From assembly GCA_022560025.1 (NCBI GenBank), contig JAFISE010000098.1, positions 1 to 64,000 on the forward strand: a stretch of DNA of 64,000 nucleotides, given 5' to 3'. The position numbers and the translations under genes are program-made. The DNA is from Stagonosporopsis chrysanthemi (taxonomy: Eukaryota > Ascomycota > Dothideomycetes > Pleosporales > Didymellaceae). The notes beneath the pieces were generated by a model. That model made no database searches. It had not been told where the DNA came from and was given only the letters and a program-made list of their open reading frames with translations. Shown here piece after piece: positions 54,164 to 64,000 of this stretch (its first letter is position 1; each line of letters starts with the position of its first letter).

Positions 54164-55439
54164 TGCAAGTCACGCTCTCGAGAAGCTGTGAGAATGAATC
54201 TGATGTATGATCAGTCATCTGTAGAGAAGAGTAGACTCGAAAGCACATGAATTAGTGCTCAAAGCTGTTAAAACGGAATTTGCAGTATAAAACCATTATC
54301 TTTTCCAAAACTTATTACACCAAGCCGTTTAGCGTCTAGCTGATATTGTTGGAACAACGTGACTTTGTGATTCATTTATTGGGGAATTGTGTCGTATGAG
54401 TGTCTGATCCAGAGCTCTAAGGAGCATATGAATCGTTGTTGTTGATGTAAAAGAAACGGACGGCGAGGCTGCAAAGGTATGCCCCACTTCCCTGCGAGCG
54501 CACCAATGACGCCAAAGCCGACACGCGCACAACAGCCACGGCCCGTTCCCTTTGCTCTTAATTCCCTCCCTTGCTGATCTTGATGCTTTCGACAAAATCT
54601 TGCAAGCACAGCCCAGCTTGCGCTTCCGGATTGTGTGTACCCGCGTGCACTCCCACTTCGCCCTCGGCTATCCCGATTCGACGTCACCACAAGGTGGGCA
54701 TCAGCAAGCATGTCGCGTGTTCATGACCTGGTCGCTGGAAATTAGCATCGGAGGATTATACCAATGAGACATGTCTAACTTCATCTGAAATGACGGTTCG
54801 GCACATGTTGTTGTTTCTTTGCTTCTAGCAACGTTCTCCGGAGAGATCGGCTACGCGTGTCCCTTTGTCTGCACCACCAGTCTAACGCAAAACCATCCAT
54901 GCGGTATCCGGACCTGTCGAACACCGACCCTTTAGCGCAGTGAAGTCGGCGATGTTCAGCTACCCAGTACGAACTTTATATTGAAGACCATGCTGCCTAA
55001 TCCGCTTCGCCTGGTTTTTCGTCCGTACACAGTGCACTTACAAGCCGTTGAACCGGGTTAATGGGTACTTACCACTACAATAGATCTTCCGTTCAATGTG
55101 ATGGAGCTATTTTCGGTGCTCAGGTACTAACTTGGCGGAGCATCAATACTTTTTATCCTTCTCTTGAGCTCGCTTGGACAGGAAGCGTCACGCATGCGGC
55201 GTGGTGATCAAGCCATATCAGCTTGCCATGCACATGAAGCTGTTATTGAAGGATGCTCTTGGTTAATCGAAGCGACGTTAGTCGCCGTCCATTTCTCGAT
55301 ACTCGAGCTACGTCGCACTGGATACGGAGAGACATCTTAGACTTCGGAGCAGCTACACGTATAAATATGTAAGATGACACTTATAAGGTTCTTATTACTG
55401 TACAAAAGAGACTCAACTGGATGAAAAGACGTGAACACG
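54164..55439. other. Intergenic region upstream of the P450 gene
   Basis: About 1.3 kb without an acceptable gene. Somewhat AT-richer than the surroundings towards 55100-55400. A TATA box for the P450 lies near the right end. Confidence 0.55.
55360..55367 (+). promoter_or_regulatory. TATA box of the P450 gene
   Basis: TATAAATA, 80 nt upstream of the start codon. Good match and spacing. Confidence 0.55.
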
Positions 55440-57028
55440 ATGCCTCTCGTTCTTACAATTGTTGCTGCATTTGCTCTTATAACATATCTTTCCCTCCAAC
55501 TGTTGTTACAAATCACCCAAGATGCACGAGAACCCTGTCTTGCCGAGACTATATTTCCTTTCCTTGATTCTCTTATTGGAATCGCAATACAACGAGCTGG
55601 ATACTTGGTGGGGCTCAGGTAAGATACAGAATTACATCCCCCGAGAGAAGCTGACCTTGTATACAGTGCACGTTTCCGCATGCCAATTCAAACTCTGCGG
55701 ATGCCCTTCCAACGCCTTTATGTTGTACACGCGCCGAACTTGATTCAACACATTCAGAGCAAGGCCAATGCCCAAATTTTTGTGCCAAATTTGCTCGACT
55801 TTGGCATGTTATTCAGCGGTCTCAACAGTACATCCAGGAGCATACTTCGCAAGTCGTTTGGTTTACACGGTAACGGCTTCACAATGAGTGTGCACAAGTA
55901 TCTCCTGACAGGCGATTCATTGCGGATCGCAACGAAGGCTGCAGTTGACCGACTCACGTCCTGTTTACCTGACAATGGCCACGAGGTACAAGGAGGACTA
56001 CAAGAAATTTTACGGCATGAGCTCACGCTGGCCATGACTGGCGCCATATACGGACCTGAGAATCCATACGACGATCCAGTGATTGAGGAGAGCTGGAGGT
56101 AAGATATCGATTCCCAGCATGAAAGTTCTCGACTGACACCTGGTACAGAGATTTTGTCCCGGGCATCTCTCACTTGTTGTATAGCCCATTTCCCGCTTTG
56201 ACTGCACGCAAGGCCTTACGTGCAAGAAGTCGCATCGTATGTGCTTTCCAAAAATACTTCGAAACAGGTGGTCATCTCCAGGCATTTCACATGATTCCAG
56301 AGATGCACAACATCAACAAAGGTCACGGACTTAGCACGGTAGAGGCTGCCAGGATGGAGATGGCCACCTCACTAGCCATGCTCAGTAGTGGCGCGGTGAC
56401 ATCTTTCTGGCTTTTATACCACATTCTGTCGGACCAGGACCTCACTTCTAGTATCCGAGAAGAGCTCAGCTCTGTCACAGACATAAGAAACGTCGAAAGC
56501 ATCAAGATCGTCAGCCTCAGTGCTGTCAAAGATCGCTGTCCCATCCTTGTTGCGGTATTGAACGAGACCTTTCGATACCACAGTACCGTCATCAACATCA
56601 AACAAGTCCAACATGACACGACGTTGAATGGCCAGTACCTGCTGAAGAGAAATGGTATCGTAATGATCCCCGGTCAAAGCGTGCACCACAACAAAGACAT
56701 CTGGGGGCCTTTAGCCAATGATTTCGACCATCATCGCTTTCTGTCTTCTGATTATAAGAAGAACTTGTCAAGTACCTCAGCATTCCGGCCTTTTGGCGCT
56801 GGCACAACCATGTGCCCTGGACGGCACTTTTCGACTAATGTCATTCTGAGCTTGGCAGTGATTTTGCTGCTCAAATTTGATGTGGCGCCGGTTGATGGAG
56901 GTTGGAAAGAGCCTACGAAATGCAACGCGGACATGTGGAATGCAATGCCAAAGCCTGATCACGACATTGAAGTAGTGCTTGAACGTAGAGACGAACGAGG
57001 CGCCAAATGGAAGTTTGTCTGGGAGTAG
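55440..57028 (+). CDS. Cytochrome P450 monooxygenase
   Basis: Three exons, 55440..55618, 55667..56098 and 56149..57028, give 496 aa. A single N-terminal membrane anchor (MPLVLTIVAAFALITYLSLQ) points to the ER. The heme motif FGAGTTMCPGRHF places the thiolate Cys near 425. The ExxR motif is ETFR near 344. The I-helix reads SLAMLSSGAVTSFW, where the usual acid/alcohol pair is not evident, as in the CYP7/CYP8-like fungal group that handles sterols or isomerises peroxides. That grouping is inference. No other biosynthetic gene lies directly alongside except the peptidase downstream, so a metabolite cluster is not supported. All three exons keep phase. Confidence 0.9.
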
Positions 57029-57878
57029 AGTTATCTAGGTATCTAACAAAATTGATGATGTTCTCTTTGCTGACGTCTGGGACAAATTTCTGTAAGTGAA
57101 CATCGTAATCGCAATGAATTATGTTTGTGGTCAAAGTAACCTTCTATTTACGGTTAGCGCTGGTATTGGTGGTGTTCTGTGAGGCCGTCCCCCTCTTTTC
57201 CAACACACGACACCTGACGACGCTTGGTATCCTTGTGTATTCAAGTCGGAATAAGCTGGACCTACCGATATTCATGACGTATTCAAGCTTCACAAGCCGA
57301 CGTGATAAGCTCACTTTCACTTGGCATTAGGTCTTGTTTCGCAACCATGCATCGTACCTGCCTCATCCAGCAAGTAGCTTCGAAGATTAGCCGCGCAATC
57401 CGAAGAGCAACACAACAGCCCCGGAGCGAAAGATTGATGGAGGCGCCGGTGACAACATTGGAAAAGTAGGCAATCGTAGTATCTGAAGCCTCCAGCATCG
57501 CATAAATTGGCTGGCTCGTGCTCAAAGAAACGTCGTACTGCGGCATCGCCGTGACGCAAAATAAAGCCCAAGGAACAATAACAGCGCGACGCACTGTCCT
57601 GCGATCTTCACCGCACCTAAGGCCACCGCTCGTTATCCAACCAATGACAATTGTCCCTCCCGAAGTAGCTTTCCTGGGTCTAATTACTGTAAGACAGGGT
57701 TTTGCTCCACAAGCCTCCGCCTCTTAGTGGCAAGTCAAGTGACCGGGATAAGCAAGAACAATAGCCCAGCACACAACTGCTCTATCACCTGCAGCGACAT
57801 GTATATAAGGGCTAACTGCCGCTCAAGTTTACTGAAGACGGCCTGTAAGCATTTTTATTTTCTTGCCAAACCGTGAAC
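57029..57878. other. Intergenic region
   Basis: About 850 nt. Short antisense frames (57283-57594) show no domain. A TATA box for the peptidase lies at the right end. Confidence 0.5.
57802..57809 (+). promoter_or_regulatory. TATA box of the carboxypeptidase gene
   Basis: TATATAAG, 77 nt before the start codon. Strong match and spacing. Confidence 0.6.
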
Positions 57879-59672
57879 ATGGCACGACTTACACAGCTTG
57901 TCACCGTTTTGGCTGTTGCTTCATTCGGAAGCACATACGCAACTTCATTTGTTGAACGTCAAGTTCCAGCAAATGCTACCGGTATCAATACCATAACCTC
58001 GCCCCAGGGCGCGCAAATTCGCTACAAGCAGCCCGGCAAACAAGGAGTCTGCGAGACTACCGAGGGCGTTGATGACTATGCCGGATACATCAGCCTGAAT
58101 GAAAAGACGAACATGTTTTTCTGGTTTTTCGAGGCCCGCGAAACCCCACAAGAGAAACCTCTTACCCTTTGGCTCAACGGCGGGCCCGGCTCAGACAGTC
58201 TCATCGGTCTTTTCCAAGAGCATGGCCCTTGCAACGTCACTGAAGATTTGAAGACTCAATTAAACCCATACTCATGGAATGAGCACAGCAATATGCTCTA
58301 CCTCAGCCAACCTGTTGGTGTAGGCTTCTCCTATGAGACCACAGAAGTAGACGAGACAGGCAGATACTCGCTGGTCGATCCGGACAAGGCCAATACTACG
58401 GAAGCCGCTGCCGTCGGTGCATGGCACATTCTGCAAGCTTTCTTGGAGCTTTCGCCTCAGCTCGATGCTGATATCAAGAACCTGACTTTCAATCTGTGGA
58501 CCGAAAGCTATGGAGGCCACTACGGACCTGGCTTCTACAACTATTTCTACCAACAAAACGAGGCCATTCGCAATGGGTCTGCTCAGGGCGTGGAACTGCA
58601 TATGGATACCCTTGGCGTGATTAACGGCATCATCGATGAGCAAAGTGAGTTTCCGACGTCGAGGTGCTTCGACTTAGTACTGACAAGCTCCAGTCCAGGC
58701 ACCATACTACCCAGAATTTGCCGTCAACAACACATACGGCATCAAGGCATACAACGATACGGTTTAGTATGTCAGCTACAATCACAGTCACTGGTGACAA
58801 ATACGCTAACTTTTCAAAGCACCTTCGCCAAACAAGCTTTTTACTTTCCTGGGGGTTGCAATGACCAGATTGAGTACTGCAAGCAGTCCAATCGCAGCAC
58901 GGAAGATGGCCAGCTCACTTGCTCGACCGCAATGACACTTTGCCGATCACTTGTCGAAGAACCTTACTACAATTTCGGCGACCGCGGAGTCTACGACATA
59001 CGCAATCCCTATGGTAAGTTTGGAGGACCTGCTCGTAGAAAGCAGAACTAATGCATGACAGATGATCCCACGCCACCCGACTACTTCATGGACTTCCTCA
59101 ACCTCGCCTCTACTCAAGAAGCCCTTGGCGTGAACATCAATTACACCTCAGCCAGCTCATCGCAGGTTTTCTCTGGCTTCTCCTCCACCGGTGATTTCGT
59201 CTACTCCTACATCGAAGACCTTTCCGAGATTCTTGGCTACGGTGTTCGTGTTGCCCTGCTCTATGGCGACGCAGACTACATCTGCAATTGGTTTGGCGGC
59301 GAAGCTGTATCTCTTGCCGTCAATCACACTGACAAAGCTGCCTTCAACGCTGCCGGTTACACGCCTTTTTTGGTCGATGGTGTAGAGTACGGTGAGGTGC
59401 GCGAGTACGGCAACTTCAGCTTTACGAGGATCTATGAAGCTGGTCATGAGGTTCCCTACTACCAGCCTGCGGCTTCTTTGGAGCACTTCAAGCGCGTCCT
59501 GGACCATAGAATTCTTGCAGATGGAAGCAAGATTGTCACGGATGATTACAGCACGAATGGCACGGCAAAGGCGACGCACACTGAAAGCTATGTTGCTTTG
59601 CCACCGACAAGCACGCCAAGTGCTTATACCAGCGCTGGTGAGAAGAGGGTGAAGAGGATATGGCGCGAGTAG
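57879..59672 (+). CDS. Secreted serine carboxypeptidase (family S10)
   Basis: Four exons, 57879..58644, 58694..58766, 58820..59013 and 59062..59672, give 547 aa. A signal peptide (MARLTQLVTVLAVASFGSTYA) directs it out of the cell or to the vacuole. The enzyme removes C-terminal residues from peptides at acidic pH. The catalytic triad is visible: Ser in WTESYGGHYG near 210, Asp in YGDADYICNW near 413, and His in EAGHEVPYYQ near 473. The oxyanion/substrate strand LWLNGGPGSDSLIG is intact. Exon junctions restore IQAPYYPEF, VYTFAKQAF and NPYDDPTPPD. Many NxT/S sites suggest N-glycosylation. The final 40 residues are Thr/Ser/Ala-rich without a GPI signal. Confidence 0.93.
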
Positions 59673-59962
59673 ATATACCTTTGCCTGTGCAGCTGGTTTG
59701 TAATGCTCATTGTCAGATGTTATTACATGAACATGGGCGTGGATGACATAAATTAAATTCGCCATTCGATTACTATTCATGGCTTAGTTAAGAGTCCAAC
59801 AGCATTGCAAGCTCAACTGATCGTAGCTACACAAGCTTCTCAACTCCCACAAATGCATATCAACAACGCCACTGATGCTAATCTATCGCTTCTTTCGCTT
59901 CAAACAAACGCTGAAAAGGGACTGTACACGAATGTAAAAACTGGGTGACAGATGCACGACAC

Positions 59963-62728
59963 TTAGAAACTGAACAAACCAGACCTGCGCTTGCCGAGCG
60001 GATAGACAATGAGCGCAGCCAAGAAAAGACCAACAGTAATACCAATCGCAATCTGCACAACCGAGAACCCAACGTTGAGCGCAATGCTGTTCAGTGTGTT
60101 GCCAGCCGCCACGTCTGCTGAGCTAAGTGTCGTTGCGTCTGTCGTATTCCTTGTAATTTGATCCGCAGAGCTGAGACCAGAGACAAGCGAGCCTTGCACA
60201 CTCAGACCAGATGGGACTTGTACGAAGATGGCAGGCAGCATGGCGGCGGCAGCAAGTCCGTAACCGATCTTACGGGTGTGTGGGACAAAATCGCTGACGG
60301 AGCTGGCGCGGGAGTGTGTTGCGCTGTCATTGTTTGTGGCGCTGTATTCCGAGCGCTCGACCTTGGGAGGTCCGAGTATGGCACCGTGGCGGTTGCGCAG
60401 ATACTTCTTGCGCAGCGCCATGACGCGTGGACGGAGTTTGTTCTCCCAGAAGTCCAGGCCCCAATTCTCAACATGGCGACCGAAGCGAGCGTGCACATTG
60501 GCCGCGATACCAATTGCCAAGGCGCCCAGAGTATTAGACACCTGTGCATTGGCTTTGAAGTAGGAAGAGCTGTGGAAGTTGACAACATAGCCGATGAGGG
60601 CGATGATAGCCATGGAAGGCATTTGCTTGTACTTTGCCTGATTGACGACCATAAGGCAGAGCGAGAAAGCTAGCACAAAGAGGTAGTAGAAATGGGAAGA
60701 CATGGGCTCGTCGCATGTCTTTTTTGATGTGGCGTTCCTGTCCATCATCCCGTATAGCACAGTGCCAATGGTGATGCCGAAACCAAGGAAGAGCGAGTAG
60801 ATGATGGCATACACCATGCGAACCGAGCCGGCGACAATATGTTTACTTTGTAATTCAAGAGACGCGCAAAGTACCATAAATCCGGGAAGAATGAGAGCGA
60901 TACTGGACTGAGCCATGGCACTGAAGCAGAAAATCTCCTTGCCATCGCTTCCACGAATAGAGCCAAGTGCGCGAGCGAGAAAGCTGGTGATGACCGCGGC
61001 ACCAATCTCGAAAACGTTACTGATGAGCTCGTTGCCAGGAGCAACAATCAGCTGCAGCCAGCCGATGATGCAGCCCAGCAAGAAGCAAAAGGGAAGATCG
61101 ATGGGTCTAGCGCTGAAGGCGAAAGGAGCTACCGTGGCGGAAGCGAGGCCGTAGACAGGCACTCTAGGCCAACGACCAAACTTGTTCTTCCGACCCATGA
61201 TAGCTTCCAAGCGAGGGGTTGCTTCGTCGACACCGATACGGTCATGCACAACATCCTTGTAAATCTCGTGAACGTCGCGAAGCTTGCCAAGATCAACGCC
61301 TTGTGCTGTTCTGACAAGCTTGACCTCGGAGGTGTGAATAGAACTGTCGTCAAAAGCACAAATCATACAACCAGGCATGTAAAGGAATTGCGCCTCTATC
61401 TCCAGAACTCGTGCAGACATGCTGAGGTATTCTTCGAGACGGTGCGTGGGCGCACCATACATCATCAAGGCTTTGCAAAGCTTACGAAGGTAGCTCTGTC
61501 GTGCCAGGGTGCCAGCGATGTGAACTTTAATCTTCATGTCTTTGTCACGACGCTGTTTGGGCTTCTTGACTGATTCGTCCGACTTTGATCGCTTGCCTAT
61601 GCCTGGCCGAGATTTCTTGACCTGCTCATGGAACTCATTGCCCAGGTCTTGCTGGGAAGGGGCAGCAAAGCTACGAGCGGAGCTCCCAACAAGTGTTGAG
61701 ATCGAGTTCGTGGACTGGTTGCCATGGCGATTGAACCAGGGCTTGCTGCGTGGGGTGGTTGTTCCTGATCGAGGCGGTGATGAGTTTGGTGAATTAGCTG
61801 CCGTCGAAGCTCCACTGAACGTGTATCCACCACTTGCTGTCCTAGCATGAGAGTATCGTCCTGCTCGACCACCAGTAGCGTGGGCTTGAGCAGCGGCAGT
61901 GGACGCCTGCAAGAGCGTCCCAAGAACTCCGGTTCGGTACTTTCGTGGGCGGGCTACGTGCTCATCTTCGATTTCAACAGCATTTGTAGGTGAGACTTGG
62001 CCAGAGTGGAGCGGAGGTTCCGAATGATACAAGTCCTCCATATTAATCCCTGTTCCACCGCCGCCGTTCCGGACAGTGTGGTTACGCAAAAGCATGGACG
62101 CTCGCTTCATAAATTGAGGATCGTCGTCGTCGTTTTCCTCTCCGCTGTTCTCAGCCGTATTGTCGTAGGAGCTGACCATACTTTGCAATTCCATAGAGGG
62201 CGGGCTGAGCTGGCCTTCAGAGCCGCGACGCGAGATAGGAGCAGAGTAGGTGCCCATAGATTGGGAAAGCTTTGCTGCTCGTCGCTGGGCCTCGAGACCT
62301 GAGCGCTCCTTGGCCTTCGACATGTGCGAGTTTTGTTGCCGCTGAATCTCGTCATCGAAGGGGTTGGGTTCATCGTTGAGGAAGAACTCTGGCGGTGTAC
62401 GGGCAGCTTTCCGGATCGCTGGACGTGGCTTCTGTACATCACGAGCAGGTGGAGTAGCCCCTGCTTCTCGTGGATACTCTTCGGACAAAGCCATCTTGAT
62501 AGACTCTCGCATCTTCCTGAGGTCATCTTGGGAAAGATCTGCTCTTTGTAAAGGGGTGTTATGACCACCAGAACCAGTGTTGTTGTCTTCGGGGGTAATT
62601 GTTGATGCCGGGAGTTCTGCAGTAGTGTCTTCTCTCCATACGACGCGCTTGCGTCCTGGAGTTGAAGACATTTGGTCCTCGGGGCCGTTGTGAGAGTTCG
62701 ATGGCCCGGGATCTTGAAAGGGATCCAT
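59963..62728 (-). CDS. PRM10-like ThrE family membrane protein
   Basis: A single exon of 921 aa. About 400 N-terminal residues are Ser/Pro-rich and disordered. A basic linker (KKPKQRRDKDMKIKVH) leads to the ThrE/DUF1212 soluble domain (YLRKLCKALMMYGAPTHRLE, MPGCMICAFDD). Around ten membrane helices follow in two groups (VPVYGLASATVAPFAFS.., then GNELISNVFEIGAAVITSFL and later VSNTLGALAIGIAANV), ending in KRRSGLFSF. Yeast Prm10 is a pheromone-regulated protein, and bacterial relatives export threonine and serine. The transport role here is inferred. The ATG at 62728 begins MDPFQDPGPSNSHNG. Length agrees with filamentous-fungal members. Confidence 0.9.
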   Translation of the reverse strand: MDPFQDPGPSNSHNGPEDQMSSTPGRKRVVWREDTTAELPASTITPEDNNTGSGGHNTPLQRADLSQDDLRKMRESIKMALSEEYPREAGATPPARDVQKPRPAIRKAARTPPEFFLNDEPNPFDDEIQRQQNSHMSKAKERSGLEAQRRAAKLSQSMGTYSAPISRRGSEGQLSPPSMELQSMVSSYDNTAENSGEENDDDDPQFMKRASMLLRNHTVRNGGGGTGINMEDLYHSEPPLHSGQVSPTNAVEIEDEHVARPRKYRTGVLGTLLQASTAAAQAHATGGRAGRYSHARTASGGYTFSGASTAANSPNSSPPRSGTTTPRSKPWFNRHGNQSTNSISTLVGSSARSFAAPSQQDLGNEFHEQVKKSRPGIGKRSKSDESVKKPKQRRDKDMKIKVHIAGTLARQSYLRKLCKALMMYGAPTHRLEEYLSMSARVLEIEAQFLYMPGCMICAFDDSSIHTSEVKLVRTAQGVDLGKLRDVHEIYKDVVHDRIGVDEATPRLEAIMGRKNKFGRWPRVPVYGLASATVAPFAFSARPIDLPFCFLLGCIIGWLQLIVAPGNELISNVFEIGAAVITSFLARALGSIRGSDGKEIFCFSAMAQSSIALILPGFMVLCASLELQSKHIVAGSVRMVYAIIYSLFLGFGITIGTVLYGMMDRNATSKKTCDEPMSSHFYYLFVLAFSLCLMVVNQAKYKQMPSMAIIALIGYVVNFHSSSYFKANAQVSNTLGALAIGIAANVHARFGRHVENWGLDFWENKLRPRVMALRKKYLRNRHGAILGPPKVERSEYSATNNDSATHSRASSVSDFVPHTRKIGYGLAAAAMLPAIFVQVPSGLSVQGSLVSGLSSADQITRNTTDATTLSSADVAAGNTLNSIALNVGFSVVQIAIGITVGLFLAALIVYPLGKRRSGLFSF

Positions 62729-64000
62729 GTTGGAATTATATTATCGACCTGTGACCGAGAGCGGAGAGTGTGGAAGAGGATTCTCTTGGCAGCGAATCTA
62801 AACCCCGTAGACTGTCAACACGCGCCTCTAGAACGTTGGTCTCCTTGACTCAGGATGTAGGAAGAGTGCACGTGGGGGTAATATCTCGCAGTCGAAAGCG
62901 GCTGATAGTCTCAGGTAGGTTTGAACCGCAGCCGTACAATGCACCTAGCGGCGATCTCCCATGCGGTAGTGTCGAATGCAAGGAGCAATCAGTGCTCTAC
63001 GTTCGGGTATATATGGGGCTTTTGGGCGCGACTGGTCGGTGGTACAGTTGAGAATCTCCGGTGGTGACAAGATATCAACGCGGCAGCGGTAACGATTGGT
63101 AGTGACGACTGGGTTTGCAGGAATGAGAACGCGGTGGAACTGATGACGGTATCAACAGTAGCTGGAAACAGGAGACCGTAGCATGGCGCTTTCTTTGCAG
63201 GGTTGTGTGGTATTGATAAGGTCCCACCAACGCGGATGCTGTCGCAAGTGCTTCCGGGCGGCAAGCGAACAACCACAGATCCTGTCGTGGCGATGAAGGC
63301 CCGTTTTTCGTTTGCAGATGTACCTGGCCAGAATGTTCGACGTGGATTTCGTCGGCTTCAAGGAGACAGTCGGTGGGTATGGTTGCAGGGAACGGTATAC
63401 TACGGAAGCGCCAAACTCGCAGCCGCATCAAAAGCGAACCAAACTTTTCAAAGCTGCACCTGCGGGAGTGGCTGCAGACGCCGGGGCCGAGTATTCTTAG
63501 AGTGTTTTTTCCTCGTGAAGCCGGCGTTGACGTACCGCGACCGCAAGCGTACCGAATATATGGCAAGTTAAGCTTGCCGCAGATGACCGACGATGAAAAC
63601 GTTTGGCCAGAGTGAGAAGAATCAGAGACTCTTACCACTCTATACGCGCTCAATACGGTCGTCATACCATCGCAATCTGACGCAGTGAGGGCGCTCTTGA
63701 CTGACGACAGTCTCAGGAGCTTCACTGCCGTTGTTGGTTGGGATTTGCATTCGCCCATTCCAAGCATGGCAGCCCATGCGTGATAAAAGTGGACAGGTCA
63801 TGCCAAACTCTTGGTGCACTGGATGAGGGAATCCGAGATAAGAACGCTGTGGGTATAACTGGGTCTCCAAGCCTCACGATGCGCGTCTCCCAATGATCGT
63901 TGACCTGAAGGCCATTGCGCGGGTGAAGCGGTGATACTTGGTGGAGCTGTACACCGCGATCGAGAACCTTCGCAGTTGCATCGCTGTCGAGAAATGACAC
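62729..64000. other. Unresolved right end; possible partial gene on the minus strand
   Basis: The first 300 nt should be the PRM10 promoter. From 64000 down to about 63722 the minus strand reads coding-like (VLDRGVQLHQVSPLHPRNGL, then NDHWETRIVRLGD), and a second frame from about 63870 to 63640 also reads coding-like and ends RLRWYDDRIERV. They could be two exons or a frame-shifted 3' end of a gene that starts outside the window, but I could not find splice sites that join them in phase. The frames at 63075-63767 (minus) and 63203-63571 (plus) overlap and have no domain. Confidence 0.3.

Noticed and set aside
49405..59672. A secondary-metabolite or effector gene cluster spanning the pectinase, P450 and peptidase
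   Set aside because: No backbone synthase (PKS, NRPS, terpene cyclase), transporter or local regulator is present. The genes have different expected roles and mixed spacing.
63075..63767. 230-codon minus-strand frame near the right edge
   Set aside because: No domain, overlapped by a plus-strand frame of similar quality, and its Cys/Arg/Ser-rich composition looks like an off-frame translation.

Overview
The window is nuclear DNA of a filamentous ascomycete (Pezizomycotina), most likely a Dothideomycete close to Pleosporales. This is a judgement from gene content, not a database match. The evidence is many short spliceosomal introns (about 50-100 nt, GTA/GTG donors, CTAAC/CTGA branch points, CAG/TAG acceptors), monocistronic genes on both strands, and fungal-specific genes: BYE1, FMP52, MET10 of the fungal fused type, PRM10, an ENA-type ATPase, a Zn2Cys6 regulator and a Helo-like/ankyrin protein. 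I see no transposon, rRNA, CRISPR array or convincing tRNA.

Layout. 0-2.6 kb: C/G-rich low-complexity DNA with one probable small two-exon gene. 2.6-6.5 kb: a large GPI-type GH16 wall glucanase and a small secreted protein. 7.7-9.6 kb: an unrecognised nuclear-looking protein. 10-13.3 kb: MET10 sulfite reductase alpha. 14.3-16.8 kb: Helo-like ankyrin protein. 16.9-18.8 kb: 3-phosphoglycerate dehydrogenase. 19.3-20.6 kb: double-domain glyoxalase I. 21.3-22.8 kb: a LAMTOR2/Roadblock-like frame followed in frame by a second open stretch. 23.9-27.2 kb: a disrupted ENA P-type ATPase. 27.5-34.9 kb: a dense housekeeping block (SFT1-type SNARE, ArfGAP, ZNF830-like protein, BYE1). 35-38 kb: about 3 kb of low-complexity DNA without a clear gene. 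38-48.8 kb: Zn2Cys6 factor, small mitochondrial proteins, aldehyde dehydrogenase, FMP52, and a MOSC/ferredoxin-reductase fusion. 49.4-60 kb: a more accessory stretch with a GH28 pectinase, an F-box-like protein, two single-pass membrane proteins, a P450 and a secreted serine carboxypeptidase. 60-62.7 kb: PRM10-like transporter. The last 1.3 kb is unresolved.

How genes may work together. MET10 supplies sulfide and the dehydrogenase feeds serine, the two inputs of cysteine synthesis, though their proximity may be chance. SFT1 and ArfGAP both act in Golgi traffic. GH16, GH28 and the S10 peptidase are secreted and act on wall or plant polymer and protein. Exon coordinates below were worked out by hand from splice signals and reading-frame continuity. 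Each multi-exon model given sums to a multiple of three.

The most unusual signals are reading frames that continue in a coding-like way past a single stop codon (21962 TAG and 45311 TGA, more weakly 35477 TGA), the recently broken ENA ATPase with a lesion in a G9 tract, a ZNF830-family protein without its zinc finger, and a MOSC-reductase fusion. I found no clear evidence of an entirely new multi-gene system.
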